Positions 7,548 to 16,250 are shown, counted from the stretch's first letter. The stretch: 64,000 nt of DNA from Ancylobacter tetraedralis (GCF_014195655.1 NZ_JACICD010000013.1:1-64000), one strand, 5' to 3'. Numbers and translations are program-made. The notes: generated by a model from the sequence alone, not told the origin.

Positions 7548-9361
7548 CCATCCTGCAGTCGCTGGACCGCTATTACGAGCGCATGGCCGCGCGGGGCGAG
7601 GCCGAGCCGCCGGGGTTCTCGCGCGAGAAGATCGGCTTTGCCATCGAACTCTCACCCGATGGCGTGCCGGTGGCCGTCATCGACCTGCGCGCGGCCAGCG
7701 GCAAGAAGCTCGTTCCGCAACTCCTCTCGGTGCCGGCGGCGGTGAAGCGCACGGCCGGCATCCTGCCCAACCTGCTCTGGGACAAGAGCGCCTATGTGCT
7801 CGGCCGCACGGCGGGCGAGGGCAAGCGCACGGCGCAGGAGCATGCCGCGTTCAAGGCCACGCATCTGGATCTGCTGGAGGGTGAGAGCGACCCCAGCCTG
7901 CTGGCTGTGCGGCGTTTTCTCGAAAGCTGGATGCCCGAGCGTTTCGACGCGCCGCCATTCCATGCCGACATGCTGGACGCCAACATCGTGTTTCGCCTTC
8001 AGGGCGAGACCCGCTTCGTTCACGAGCGTGAGGCGGCCCGTGCCCGGCTCGGCGCGCGGCTTGGCGGCGAGGGGCGCCGGGTGGCCTGCCTCGTCAGCGG
8101 CCGGCCGGGCATCGCCCAGCGGCTGCATCCCAGCATTAAGGGCGTCAACGGCGCGCAATCCTCGGGCGCGGCGCTGGTCTCGTTCAACCTTGACGCCTTT
8201 ACCTCCTACGGCAAGGAACAGGGCGACAACGCGCCGACCTCGGAAGAGGCGGCCTTTCGCTACGGCGCCGCGCTGAACGGCATGCTGGAGCGCTCCAGCC
8301 GCAACCGGCTTGCGCGGGGCATCGGCGACGCGACGGTGGTGTTCTGGGCGGATACGTCGGCGATTGCCGACGAGGCGGCGGCGCAGGCGGCGGAAAACTG
8401 GTTCGCCGTTATGATCGACCCCCCGGACGATGCGAGCGAGGCGAAGAAGGTCCGCGATCGACTTGAGGATTTGGTTCAAGGGCGCCCTATCGACTCGCTC
8501 GACGAGCTTAAAGAGAAGAAAATCCGCTTCCACGTGCTCGGCCTCGCGCCCAATGCCGCGCGGCTGTCGGTGCGCTACTGGCTGTCGGACGAGTTCGGCA
8601 CCTTCGTGCATCGTCTTGCCGAGCACTATCGCGACCTCGCCATCGAGCCGACGCCCTGGGGCGAGCGCCCGCCTTCCATCGCCTGGCTGCTCATGAAGAC
8701 CACGGCGATGCAGGAGAAGTTCGACAACATCCCGCCACTGCTCGCCGGCGAGGTCACCCGCGCCGTGCTGGAAGGCACGCGCTACCCGCGCTCGCTGCTG
8801 GCGAACGCGATCATGCGGCTGCGCGCCGGCGGCGACCCCGCCACCGGCTGGCACGCCGCCATCATCCGGGCGGTGCTCGCCCGCGAGTTCCGCGTGAGGC
8901 GACCCGACCCGCACGCGCCCGCAAGCCATGACCGCGCCAAGGAGGAACTGCCCGTGAGTCTCCAGAGGGAGAATTCCGACCCGGCCTATCAGCTTGGCCG
9001 CCTGTTCGCCGCCTATGAGACGGCGCAGCGCATGGCGCTCGGCAAGGTCAACGCCACCATTCGCGACCGCTATTTCGGCGCCGCCTCGGCCACGCCCGCC
9101 AGGGTCTTCCCCATTCTGATGCGCGGCGTGCAGAACCACCTCGGCAAGCTGCGCAAGGGCGGCAAGGGCGCGTGGCTGGAGCGCGAGATCGAGGAGATCA
9201 CCAATCGCCTCGAGGACTACCTGCCCCGCTCGCTACCGCTGGAGGCGCAGGGCCGCTTCGTGCTCGGCTATTACCACCAGCGCAAGGGCCAGTTCACCAA
9301 GCCGGAAGCCGAGGCCGAACTCGCCAGCACGGATGCAGAGGACCATGACAATGACGAATGA
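7544..9361 (+). CDS. cas8c: Cas8c (Csd1), type I-C Cascade large subunit
   Basis: 605 residues, usual for Csd1/Cas8c. Family segments visible: MTILQSLDRYYERMAARGEAEPPGFSREKIGFAI at the start, NLLWDKSAYVLG, VSGRPGIAQRLHPSIKGVNGAQSSGAALVSFN near residues 185-220, and QLGRLFAAYETAQRMALGKVNATIRDRYFGAASATPARVFP in the C-terminal helical bundle. The protein recognises the PAM and helps open target DNA; in type I-C an internal start in cas8c has been reported to make the small subunit Cas11c, and the C-terminal half here could do the same. No stop or frame break was seen. The start overlaps cas5 by 4 bases and the end overlaps cas7. Confidence 0.94.
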   Translation: MTILQSLDRYYERMAARGEAEPPGFSREKIGFAIELSPDGVPVAVIDLRAASGKKLVPQLLSVPAAVKRTAGILPNLLWDKSAYVLGRTAGEGKRTAQEHAAFKATHLDLLEGESDPSLLAVRRFLESWMPERFDAPPFHADMLDANIVFRLQGETRFVHEREAARARLGARLGGEGRRVACLVSGRPGIAQRLHPSIKGVNGAQSSGAALVSFNLDAFTSYGKEQGDNAPTSEEAAFRYGAALNGMLERSSRNRLARGIGDATVVFWADTSAIADEAAAQAAENWFAVMIDPPDDASEAKKVRDRLEDLVQGRPIDSLDELKEKKIRFHVLGLAPNAARLSVRYWLSDEFGTFVHRLAEHYRDLAIEPTPWGERPPSIAWLLMKTTAMQEKFDNIPPLLAGEVTRAVLEGTRYPRSLLANAIMRLRAGGDPATGWHAAIIRAVLAREFRVRRPDPHAPASHDRAKEELPVSLQRENSDPAYQLGRLFAAYETAQRMALGKVNATIRDRYFGAASATPARVFPILMRGVQNHLGKLRKGGKGAWLEREIEEITNRLEDYLPRSLPLEAQGRFVLGYYHQRKGQFTKPEAEAELASTDAEDHDNDE

Positions 9362-10292
9362 GCCGAACGGCCTCGCGCGCCGCCACGAATTCGTGCTGTA
9401 TTTCGATGTGATCAACGGCAACCCGAACGGCGATCCCGACGCCGGCAACATGCCGCGCCTCGATCCCGAGACCAACCGGGGGCTGGTCTCCGATGTCGCG
9501 CTCAAGCGCAAGATCCGCAACTACGTGGCGCTGGCCCGTCCCGATGCGCCCGGCCACGAGATCTACATGCGCGACGGCGCCACCCTCAACAACGAGCATA
9601 AACGCGCCTGGGCCGCCGTGCTGCCGGAGGTGACCAAGGCCGACGAACTCAAGAAGGGCCCCAAGGACGAGGCCAAGTCGCGCGAGCTCACCGCCTGGAT
9701 GTGCGCCAATTTCTGGGACATCCGCAGCTTCGGCGCGGTCATGACCACGGGCGTCAATGCCGGGCAGGTGCGCGGGCCGGTACAGATCAATTTCGCCCGC
9801 TCGATCGAGCCGATCCTGCCGCTGGAAATCTCCATCACCCGCCTCGCGGCGACCACGGAAGCCGATGCCGACGCCAAGGGCGGGCGCACCATGGGCCGCA
9901 AGCATATCGTGCCCTATGGCCTCTACCGTGCGCATGGCTATGTCTCGGCCCCGCTCGCCTCGCACCCGACCAAGGGCACCGGCTTCTCCGAGGCCGATCT
10001 CGATTTGCTGTTCGAGGCGCTCGTCAACATGTTCGAGCATGATCGCTCCGCTGCGCGCGGCGAGATGGCGACGCGCAAGCTCATCATCTTTCGCCACGCC
10101 TCGGCGCTGGGAAACGCCAAGGCCAACGAGCTGTTCGACCGGGTGGAGACCTGGCGGATGTTCCGCGGCGAGACATACAAGCCGGGCGACGAGCGCCTCG
10201 ACAACGCCCCGCCGGCCCGCAGCTTCGACGACTACGCCATCACCATCAAGCGCGACGGCCTGCCCGACGGCATCGAGATCATCGAGAGGTAG
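9345..10292 (+). CDS. cas7c: Cas7 of type I-C (Csd2), Cascade backbone subunit
   Basis: 315 residues. The phrase EFVLYFDVINGNPNGDPDAGNMPRLDPETNRGLVSDVALKRKIRNYV is the Cas7/Csd2 signature, with the N-x-N-G-D-P-D loop. Further on are MCANFWDIRSFGAVMTTGVNAGQVRGPVQ and GRKHIVPYGLYRAHGYVS. Several copies coat the crRNA spacer in Cascade. I prefer ATG 9345, preceded by AGAGGA; ATG codons at 9333 and 9351 are alternatives. The gene overlaps the end of cas8c by 17 bases, as expected for tightly coupled subunits. Confidence 0.95.
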   Translation: MTMTNEPNGLARRHEFVLYFDVINGNPNGDPDAGNMPRLDPETNRGLVSDVALKRKIRNYVALARPDAPGHEIYMRDGATLNNEHKRAWAAVLPEVTKADELKKGPKDEAKSRELTAWMCANFWDIRSFGAVMTTGVNAGQVRGPVQINFARSIEPILPLEISITRLAATTEADADAKGGRTMGRKHIVPYGLYRAHGYVSAPLASHPTKGTGFSEADLDLLFEALVNMFEHDRSAARGEMATRKLIIFRHASALGNAKANELFDRVETWRMFRGETYKPGDERLDNAPPARSFDDYAITIKRDGLPDGIEIIER

Positions 10293-10302
10293 GAGGCAGC
10301 CT

Positions 10303-10956
10303 ATGACCGCCTCCCCCATCGACCGCGAGACGGAGGAGGCGCTGATCCCGCTCTCGGCGCTGCAGCACTATCTGTTCTGCCCGCGCCAGTGCGCGCTCAT
10401 TGATGTCGAGCAGCTTTGGGCCGAGGACGTCGCCACGGCCGAAGGGCGGCTGCTGCACGAAAGGGCCGATTCCGGCCGGCCGGAAACCCGCCCCGGCGTG
10501 CGCATCGCCCGCGGCGTGGCGCTGCGCTCGGTCGCGCTCGGCGTCACCGGCAAGGCCGATGTGGTGGAGTTCCACGACGGCCGGCGCGGCGAGCCCGGCG
10601 TGCCGTTCCCGGTCGAATACAAGCGCGGCAAGCCGAAGGCGCATCGCGCCGACGAGGTGCAGCTCTGCGCGCAGGCGATCTGTCTGGAAGAGGCGTTCGG
10701 CCTCCCCGTGCCCGGCGGCGCCCTGTTCTATGGCCAGACCCGCCGGCGGCTCGACGTGACATTCGATGCCGCCCTGCGCGCGCTCACGGGCGAGACCGCC
10801 GCGGCGGCGCGCGCCATGATCGCCGCGCAGATCACGCCAGCGCCGGTCCACATGCCGGCCTGTCGGCGCTGCTCCCTGGAGGGGCTGTGCCAGCCCGCGA
10901 GGCTGGAGAAGCCGCCCTCGGTGGCGCGCTGGCTCGCGGCGCAAATCAGTTCGTGA
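10303..10956 (+). CDS. cas4: Cas4 nuclease for spacer acquisition
   Basis: 217 residues. The RecB-like nuclease motifs are GKADVVEFH, PVEYKRGKPK and DEVQLCAQA; the iron-sulphur cluster cysteines are in FCPRQC near the N-terminus and CRRCSLEGLC near the C-terminus, four in total. Cas4 trims prespacers and selects for the PAM in concert with Cas1-Cas2. An AGGAGG ribosome site lies just before ATG 10303. It follows cas7 by 10 bases and precedes cas1 by 7, so these adaptation genes belong to the same transcript as the interference genes. Confidence 0.94.
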   Translation: MTASPIDRETEEALIPLSALQHYLFCPRQCALIDVEQLWAEDVATAEGRLLHERADSGRPETRPGVRIARGVALRSVALGVTGKADVVEFHDGRRGEPGVPFPVEYKRGKPKAHRADEVQLCAQAICLEEAFGLPVPGGALFYGQTRRRLDVTFDAALRALTGETAAAARAMIAAQITPAPVHMPACRRCSLEGLCQPARLEKPPSVARWLAAQISS

Positions 10957-10963
10957 GGTGGCC

Positions 10964-11905
10964 ATGCGGCGCATGCTCAACACCATCTATGTCACCAGCG
11001 AGGATGCCTGGCTGCGCAAGGATGGCGCCAACCTCGTCGTCGAGGTCGAGGGCATGGAGCGCGGCCGCGCGCCGCTGCACATGCTGGAAGGCGTGGTCAG
11101 CTTCGGGCGACCCGGAGCCTCGCCGGCGCTGATGGCCGCCTGTGCCGAGGCCGGTATCACGCTATCGCATCTCGATCCGAACGGGCGCTTCCTTGCCCGT
11201 GTGGAGGGCCCCCGCACCGGCAACGTGCTGCTGCGCCGGGCGCAGTTCCGCGCCACCGACGACCCCGGCCGCTCCGGGCCGATCGTGCGCGGCATCGTCG
11301 CTGCCAAGGCCGCGAACCAGCGCACCGTGCTGCGCCGCGCCCTGCGCGACCATGGCGGGGCCATGCCCGCCGACGGCCGCGCCACGCTGGAGACGGCCGA
11401 GCGGCGCCTCACCGATGTCGCGCGCCGGACCCTTGTCGCCTCGGAGGTCGACACGCTGCGCGGGCTGGAGGGCGAGGCGGCGCAGGTCTATTTCGGCTGT
11501 TTCAACCTGCTGCTGCGCTCGGGCGAACCCGCCTTCGCCTTCGGTGGGCGCTCGCGCCGCCCGCCGCTCGACCGGGTGAACGCGCTGTTGTCGTTCCTCT
11601 ATGCCATGCTGGGCCATGATTGCCGCTCGGCGCTGGAAGCCCATGGCCTCGATCCGCAGGTCGGCTTCCTGCATGCGGATCGCCCGGGGCGCGCCAGTCT
11701 CGCCCTCGACCTGATGGAGGAACTGCGCCCGGTCCTCGCCGACCGCCTGGTGCTCAGCCTCATCAATCGCCGGCAACTCGTCCCGGGCGACTTCACGATC
11801 GAGGATGCCGGCGGCGTGCGGCTCAGCGACGAGGCGCGCAAGCGCGTCCTGGTGGCCTGGCAGGAGCGCAAGCGGGACGAGCTCACCCATCCCTTCCTCG
11901 GCTAG
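10964..11905 (+). CDS. cas1: Cas1 integrase, C-terminally truncated by an in-frame TAG
   Basis: The frame runs 313 codons to TAG at 11903-11905. Conserved parts: MLNTIYVTSEDAWLRKDG, LRGLEGEAAQVYFGCFN with the metal-binding Glu, and GFLHADRPGRASLALDLMEELRP with the His and Asp/Glu of the active site. Type I-C Cas1 proteins are usually about 340-346 residues and continue after HPFLG with a Glu and then a conserved tail. Here the codon after HPFLG is TAG, but the same frame continues without interruption for 32 sense codons (11906-12001, [11 protein letters not shown] through YPGFIWK) to TGA at 12002, four bases before cas2. A GAG-to-TAG nonsense mutation explains this simply. The catalytic residues are upstream of the stop; whether the shortened protein folds and integrates spacers is unknown. 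Confidence 0.9.
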   Translation: MRRMLNTIYVTSEDAWLRKDGANLVVEVEGMERGRAPLHMLEGVVSFGRPGASPALMAACAEAGITLSHLDPNGRFLARVEGPRTGNVLLRRAQFRATDDPGRSGPIVRGIVAAKAANQRTVLRRALRDHGGAMPADGRATLETAERRLTDVARRTLVASEVDTLRGLEGEAAQVYFGCFNLLLRSGEPAFAFGGRSRRPPLDRVNALLSFLYAMLGHDCRSALEAHGLDPQVGFLHADRPGRASLALDLMEELRPVLADRLVLSLINRRQLVPGDFTIEDAGGVRLSDEARKRVLVAWQERKRDELTHPFLG

Positions 11906-12007
11906 GCGATGCCGCTCGGCCTCATCGCCCATGCCCAGGCGCAGCTTCTCGCCCGCCATCTGCGTGGCGATCTCGACGGCTACCCCGGCTTCATCTGGAA
12001 ATGATAC

Positions 12008-12298
12008 ATGTTGATGCTGGTCGCCTATGATGTGCGGACCGAAACGGCGGCGGGGCGCTGGCGCCTGCGCCGCGTGGCCCGCGCCTGCCTCGACCACGGC
12101 CAGCGGGTGCAGAATTCCGTGTTCGAATGCGAGGTCGACCCCTCGCAATGGGTGGCGCTCCGCGCGCGGCTGATCGCCGAGATCGACGTGACGACGGACA
12201 GCCTGCGCTTCTACCGTCTCGGCGCGGAAGGCAAGAGCCGGATCGAACATGTCGGCGCCAAGCCGGTCCTCGATCTCGATGGCCCGCTGGTGTTCTGA
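12008..12298 (+). CDS. cas2: Cas2, partner of Cas1 in spacer acquisition
   Basis: 96 residues, the standard size. MLMLVAYDVRTETAAGRWRLRRVARACLDHGQRVQNSVFECEVDP is the ferredoxin-like Cas2 fold with the strand-1 Asp in AYDV and the family motif RVQNSVFEC. The final strand reaches GAKPVLDLDGPLVF. Cas2 dimers bridge two Cas1 dimers in the integration complex. ATG 12008 is used, though ATG 12014 is also possible. It lies only three bases after the old cas1 stop at 12002-12004 and directly ahead of the array leader. Confidence 0.94.
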   Translation: MLMLVAYDVRTETAAGRWRLRRVARACLDHGQRVQNSVFECEVDPSQWVALRARLIAEIDVTTDSLRFYRLGAEGKSRIEHVGAKPVLDLDGPLVF

Positions 12299-12482
12299 CC
12301 GCCCGCGCGAACCGGAAGCGCGCACGCGAAACCCGGCCGGTTCGCATTACCGGCAACCCCTTGCGCCACCCGCCCTTCTCCCCCGCACCGCCGCCCACCC
12401 GCACGCCACACCCCACGCCCAATGGCAGGTTCGCGCAAAGAGCGCGATTTTCTGTTCAATCGCAAAATGTTATGAGGTGGCC
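12299..12482 (+). promoter_or_regulatory. CRISPR leader
   Basis: 184 bases between the cas2 stop and the first repeat. The first two-thirds are C-rich and the last 45 bases are distinctly richer in A and T (GCGATTTTCTGTTCAATCGC and AAAATGTTATGAGG). Leaders carry the array promoter and the integration site. The position is supported by the degenerate repeat being at the opposite end of the array. Confidence 0.7.
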
Positions 12483-13112
12483 GTCGCTCCCCTCGCGGGA
12501 GCGTGGATCGAAACAAGCTCGAGGCGGCGCGCACCTATGTCGATCGGGCGTCGCTCCCCTCGCGGGAGCGTGGATCGAAACTCAAACGTGCAGTCGGCAT
12601 AGGCGATCGTCTCGGCGTCGCTCCCCCCGCGGGAGCGTGGATCGAAACGGCACGGGCACGACGGCCGACACCGCCGCGATCGTCGCTCCCCTCGCGGGAG
12701 CGTGGATCGAAACAAGGATTTCGGCGATCCGGAGGAGACCAAGGGCGAGTCGCTCCCCTCGCGGGAGCGTGGATCGAAACCCGCTTTTCGCGGGCGGGGC
12801 GACGCTTCGCCCCTGTCGCTCCCCTCGCGGGAGCGTGGATCGAAACGCGTGGTCGGGCGAAGAGGGCGGCGTGATGTTCGTCGCTCCCCTCGCGGGAGCG
12901 TGGATCGAAACATGCCGCTTGCTCCGTGCCGAAAGTCTCCCGGCGCGTCGCTCCCCTTGCGGGAGCGTGGATCGAAACCGCGCGCATCTTCTGAAGCAGT
13001 GAATATGCGTCCAGTCGCTCCCCTCGCGGGAGCGTGGATCGAAACTCGGTGCGAAGCTCCTTGGTTTTCGGGGCAGACAGGTCGCTCCCCTCGCGGGAGC
13101 GTGGGTTGAAAT
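12483..13112 (+). CRISPR. Type I-C CRISPR array, 10 repeats and 9 spacers
   Basis: Repeats of 32 bases begin at 12483, 12550, 12617, 12682, 12749, 12815, 12880, 12947, 13014 and 13081. The consensus starts GTCGCTCCCC, has the centre TCGCGGGAGC and ends GTGGATCGAAAC; the arms GCTCCC and GGGAGC form the type I-C hairpin that Cas5 cleaves behind. Spacers are 33-35 bases (35, 35, 33, 35, 34, 33, 35, 35, 35). Repeat 3 has C for T and repeat 8 has T for C at the centre. The last repeat is degenerate (GTGGGTTGAAAT at its end), marking the leader-distal end. The array directly follows cas2 and its leader. Confidence 0.97.
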
Positions 13113-13204
13113 TCCCCGGCGTGGGGATGGGCCGGAGGGGTCTGTAATCGCGCGCCCACCGGGAGGCCGGCAGTTAAACCTGTGTGCCTGCCGCCTCCCC
13201 GAAG

Positions 13205-13223
13205 GCCGGCGCTAGGCGCCGGC
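13205..13223 (-). terminator. GC-rich hairpin at the end of the hydrolase gene
   Basis: GCCGGCGC and GCGCCGGC form a perfect 8-base stem around TAG; the hydrolase stop codon lies in the loop. No T-run follows on the minus strand, so it would be a weak or Rho-assisted terminator at best. It also shields the gene from transcripts coming out of the CRISPR array. Confidence 0.3.
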
Positions 13224-14099
13224 GACCTTACGGTCGAGGAAATCGTGGATGAGGGGGAAGACCTCGTCGGCCTTGTCCTCCAGCACGAAATGACCGGTGT
13301 CCAGCAGGTGGAACTCGAGGTCGTTCAGGTCCCGCCTGTAGGGATGCGCGCCGGGCTCGGGGAAGATGAAGTCGTTCCTGCCCCACACGAGGAGCGCCGG
13401 CGGCTGCTTGTCGCGGAGCCAGGCCTGCACCTCGGGATAAAGCGGAAGGTTGGTGCGGTAGTCGTACATGACATCCATCTGGATGTCGGCATTGCCGGGC
13501 CGGTCGAGCAGCGGCTGGTCGTGAGTCCAGTTGTCCGGGGAAATCCGCGTCTTGTCGGACACGCCATCGGTGTATTGGAAGATGGTCGTCTCCAGGCTGA
13601 CCAGGCCGCGGAGCTTGTCGCGGCTCTCCTGCCCGCCATCGGCCCAGAACAGCTTGACGGGATCCCAGAACTCCTTCAGCCCCTCCTCATAGGCATTGCC
13701 GTTCTGGATGATTAGGCCGGTGATCGCATCCGGGTGCTTCAGCGCCAGCCGCCAGCCGACGGGCGCGCCGTAATCCATCACATACATGGCATAGCGGGCG
13801 ATCCCGAGCTGGCTCAGCAAGCCATCCACCAGTTCGCCGAACCGGTCGAACGTGTAGGCGAACGATGCGCGATCGGGCGCCTCGCTCTGGCCATAGCCGG
13901 GATAGTCCGGCGCGATGACATGATAGCGGTCCGCCAGATAGGGAATGAGGTTGCGGAACATGTGCGAGGAAGTCGGAAACCCATGCAGAAGCAGCACGAC
14001 CGGGCCGTCCTTCGGGCCGGCCTCGCGATAGAATATCTTCACACCGTCGACCGTTGCCGTATGGTGATGCGTCACGGGATATGCCGATGTCGGGCTCAT
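13212..14099 (-). CDS. Alpha/beta hydrolase with Asp nucleophile (epoxide hydrolase/dehalogenase type)
   Basis: 295 residues. The oxyanion loop HGFPTSSHMFRN, APDYPGYGQSEAP and the elbow YVMDYGAPVG place Asp109 where lipases have Ser; this is the arrangement of epoxide hydrolases and haloalkane/haloacetate dehalogenases. The acid and base are likely in LLVWGRNDFIFPEPGA and LLDTGHFVLED. ATG at 14097-14099 is preceded by GAGAGGCGG; the frame is open 20 codons further up without family sequence. It is divergent from a LysR gene 244 bases away, which is probably its regulator. The substrate cannot be told from sequence. Confidence 0.85.
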   Translation of the reverse strand: MSPTSAYPVTHHHTATVDGVKIFYREAGPKDGPVVLLLHGFPTSSHMFRNLIPYLADRYHVIAPDYPGYGQSEAPDRASFAYTFDRFGELVDGLLSQLGIARYAMYVMDYGAPVGWRLALKHPDAITGLIIQNGNAYEEGLKEFWDPVKLFWADGGQESRDKLRGLVSLETTIFQYTDGVSDKTRISPDNWTHDQPLLDRPGNADIQMDVMYDYRTNLPLYPEVQAWLRDKQPPALLVWGRNDFIFPEPGAHPYRRDLNDLEFHLLDTGHFVLEDKADEVFPLIHDFLDRKVAGA

Positions 14100-14343
14100 G
14101 GCCGCCTCTCGCGAATGGCTGGAAATCAATAAAAGCTGGGTACCAGCGCCGCAGGACACTGGGCGCCCGAGACCGCCACAGACAGTCCCGGGAGCGTTCT
14201 CAAGGATTTATTTGCTGTAAACTCTCCTGAGCTCCCAAGTCGGTGGCATGTGTATTTGTCGATTGCAAAGCTATATCATTGCGGCGCCCTCGGTAATTCG
14301 ATGAATCCGAGAAGATTGTTTGCTGATTCTGGGAAGATGGCCG

Positions 14344-15279
14344 GTGGACAAGCTCAACGCGATGGTGGTCCTGCTCAAGGTCGTCGAGGCCGGCACCCTG
14401 TCGGCCGCCGCCAAGCAGATGGACGTGCCCCTGGCCACGGTCAGCCGGCGGATCGCGGAGCTGGAAGCGCACCTGAAGACGCGCATGCTCAACCGGTCGA
14501 GCCGTCATCTCAGCCTGACGGAGGCCGGACGGCTCTATGTGGAGGCGTGCCGGCGCATCCTTGAGCAGGTGGAGGAGGCGGATCGCGCCGCCATGGGCGT
14601 TCACCGCGACCCGAAGGGCCGCCTGACCATCACGGCGCCGATCGTGTTCGGGCGTCTCCACATGATGCCGATCATCGCTGGCTTTCTCGAACAATATCCC
14701 GACATCGATGTGAAGCTGATCCTCGCCGATCGCCTGCTGGACCTGCTGGAATCGGATGTGGATGTCGCCTTGCGGATCGGAGATCTGGGCGAAAGCTCCC
14801 TGATCGCCTCCAATGTCGGATCGATGCGCCGCGTGACCTGCGCCAGCCCGTCCTATCTCGCGGCCCATGGTCGGCCACGGCAGCCGGAAGACCTGCAGAA
14901 CCATGTCTGCGTCACCTTCGACAATCTGGCCTCGCCCGAAGCCTGGCGCTTTTCCGCGCGCGGCGGCGATATCGTCGTGCCGGTGCATTCGCGCCTGACG
15001 GTGACGACGGCGGAAGCGGCCATCGCGGGCGCCGTCGCCGGGCTGGGGCTCACGCGGCTGCTCCATTACCAGATCGCCGAGGCCCAGCGTGCCGGGCAGA
15101 TCGAAATCGTGCTGGAGGATCATGAACTGGCGGCCTGGCCGGTGAGCCTCGTCTATGCCGGGCAGCAGATGCTGCCGCGGAAATTGCGGGCCTTTCTCGA
15201 TTTCGCCGCCCCCCGGCTGCGCGAGCGACTGCGGGAGGAAACCGCGACCTTTGCAACGGGGCCCCGTTCGGCCACATGA
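14344..15279 (+). CDS. LysR-family transcriptional regulator
   Basis: About 311 residues. The N-terminal winged helix-turn-helix reads LSAAAKQMDVPLATVSRRIAELEAHLKTRMLNRSSRHLSLTEAG, followed by the linker helix and a periplasmic-binding-protein-like effector domain (GRLTITAPIVFGRLHMMPIIAGFLEQYPDIDV). It belongs to the subgroup that begins MDKLNAM. I chose GTG 14344, preceded by a GGAAG-like site; a TTG/ATG frame from 14320 adds only eight residues. It is divergent from the alpha/beta hydrolase, which LysR proteins often control from the shared intergenic region. Confidence 0.88.
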   Translation: MDKLNAMVVLLKVVEAGTLSAAAKQMDVPLATVSRRIAELEAHLKTRMLNRSSRHLSLTEAGRLYVEACRRILEQVEEADRAAMGVHRDPKGRLTITAPIVFGRLHMMPIIAGFLEQYPDIDVKLILADRLLDLLESDVDVALRIGDLGESSLIASNVGSMRRVTCASPSYLAAHGRPRQPEDLQNHVCVTFDNLASPEAWRFSARGGDIVVPVHSRLTVTTAEAAIAGAVAGLGLTRLLHYQIAEAQRAGQIEIVLEDHELAAWPVSLVYAGQQMLPRKLRAFLDFAAPRLRERLREETATFATGPRSAT

Positions 15280-15295
15280 GCCGAGAGCCGGCGTG

Positions 15296-15314
15296 CCTTC
15301 CAGTTCCTGGAAGG
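15296..15314 (+). terminator. Hairpin after the LysR gene
   Basis: CCTTCCA and TGGAAGG form a perfect 7-base stem around the loop GTTCC, 17 bases after the LysR stop. The following bases (TTGGTTCC) have only a weak T content, so it may be an intrinsic terminator of low strength. The remaining bases to 15505 show no gene. Confidence 0.4.
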
Positions 15315-15505
15315 TTGGTTCCCAGCCGTGCGGCTTATGCCGCGGGCGAAAAGGCGGCATCATGCGGGGCCGGGCCAAGCCGGCGCGGGCGGCGTTCCCC
15401 GTCCAGCCGGCCTGCGAGGCCCTGCGTCGCCGTCCCCGCAGGCCCAATCCGCATGGGGAACGGCAACAGGAGCGGCCCGGTCGACGGGTCGCAGGGTGGT
15501 TCATC

Positions 15506-16147
15506 ATGTCCTATGGCTTCCTCGACATTGCCGTGACGCCCAGCGTTCGCGCGGTGCAGGCCGAGATGGGGGTGGATCACCTCTGGCAGGACTTCAAGGG
15601 CGAGCGCCCGTCCGATCGCTTCACCGAAAACGAAGCGATGTTCATCGCCGCGCGCGACAGTTTCTACATGGCGAGCGTCTCCGAAACCGGCTGGCCCTAT
15701 GTCCAGCATCGCGGGGGACCGCGCGGCTTCCTGAAGCTGGTCGACGAGCGCACGCTGGCCTTTGCCGACTACCGGGGCAATCTCCAGTATATCAGCGCCG
15801 GAAATCTGGCGGCGGACAGCCGGGCATGCCTGTTCCTCATGGATTACCCCCGGCGCGCGCGCCTCAAGATCTACGCCCATGTCGAGATCCTGTCGCTCGA
15901 TGCCGACCCGGCCCTGACGGAACTCATCAGCCCGCAGCCCTACCGGGCCAAGCTGGAGCGGATCTTCCGGCTGCGGCTGGACGCCTTCGACTGGAATTGT
16001 CCCCAGCACATCACGCCGCGCTTCACCGAGACGGAAATCGCCGAGGCGGTGCGTCCCGTTCGCGAGCGGCTGTCGGCGCTCGAAGCGGAGAATGCCGAGC
16101 TGCGCGCCCGCCTCGGCGTCAAGGGGACGGACGGCGAGACCGTCTGA
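15506..16147 (+). CDS. Pyridoxamine 5'-phosphate oxidase family (FMN split-barrel) protein
   Basis: 213 residues. The segment FIAARDSFYMASVSETGWPYVQHRGGPRGFLKLVDERTLAFADYRGNLQYISAGNLAADSRACLFLMDYPRRARLKIYAHVEI is the PPOX-type split barrel, where such proteins bind FMN, F420 or haem. The final 35 residues (RPVRERLSALEAENAELRARL) form a predicted coiled coil, perhaps for dimer contact. The start at 15506 is the first Met with family sequence; the frame continues upstream into the LysR gene without homology. The substrate is unknown. It stands alone between a LysR gene and the hydantoin/pyrimidine pair. Confidence 0.82.
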   Translation: MSYGFLDIAVTPSVRAVQAEMGVDHLWQDFKGERPSDRFTENEAMFIAARDSFYMASVSETGWPYVQHRGGPRGFLKLVDERTLAFADYRGNLQYISAGNLAADSRACLFLMDYPRRARLKIYAHVEILSLDADPALTELISPQPYRAKLERIFRLRLDAFDWNCPQHITPRFTETEIAEAVRPVRERLSALEAENAELRARLGVKGTDGETV

Positions 16148-16250
16148 TTTACCCGCGCCCCCTGCGCTCCCCTGCGCGCGCGGCACCCGGCCGGTTGCGC
16201 GCGGCGGGCAGCTATAGTCTCCTCTCCGCTCGTGGTTTGAGGAGACGATC

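Noticed and set aside
12515..13080. Self-targeting spacers against other parts of this window
   Set aside because: Reading the nine spacers against nearby genes gave no obvious match. This was not exhaustive; a search of the whole genome would be needed.
12127..13159. Open frames running through cas2, leader and CRISPR array on both strands
   Set aside because: Their repeated peptides come from translation of the 32-base repeats; the DNA is explained by the array.
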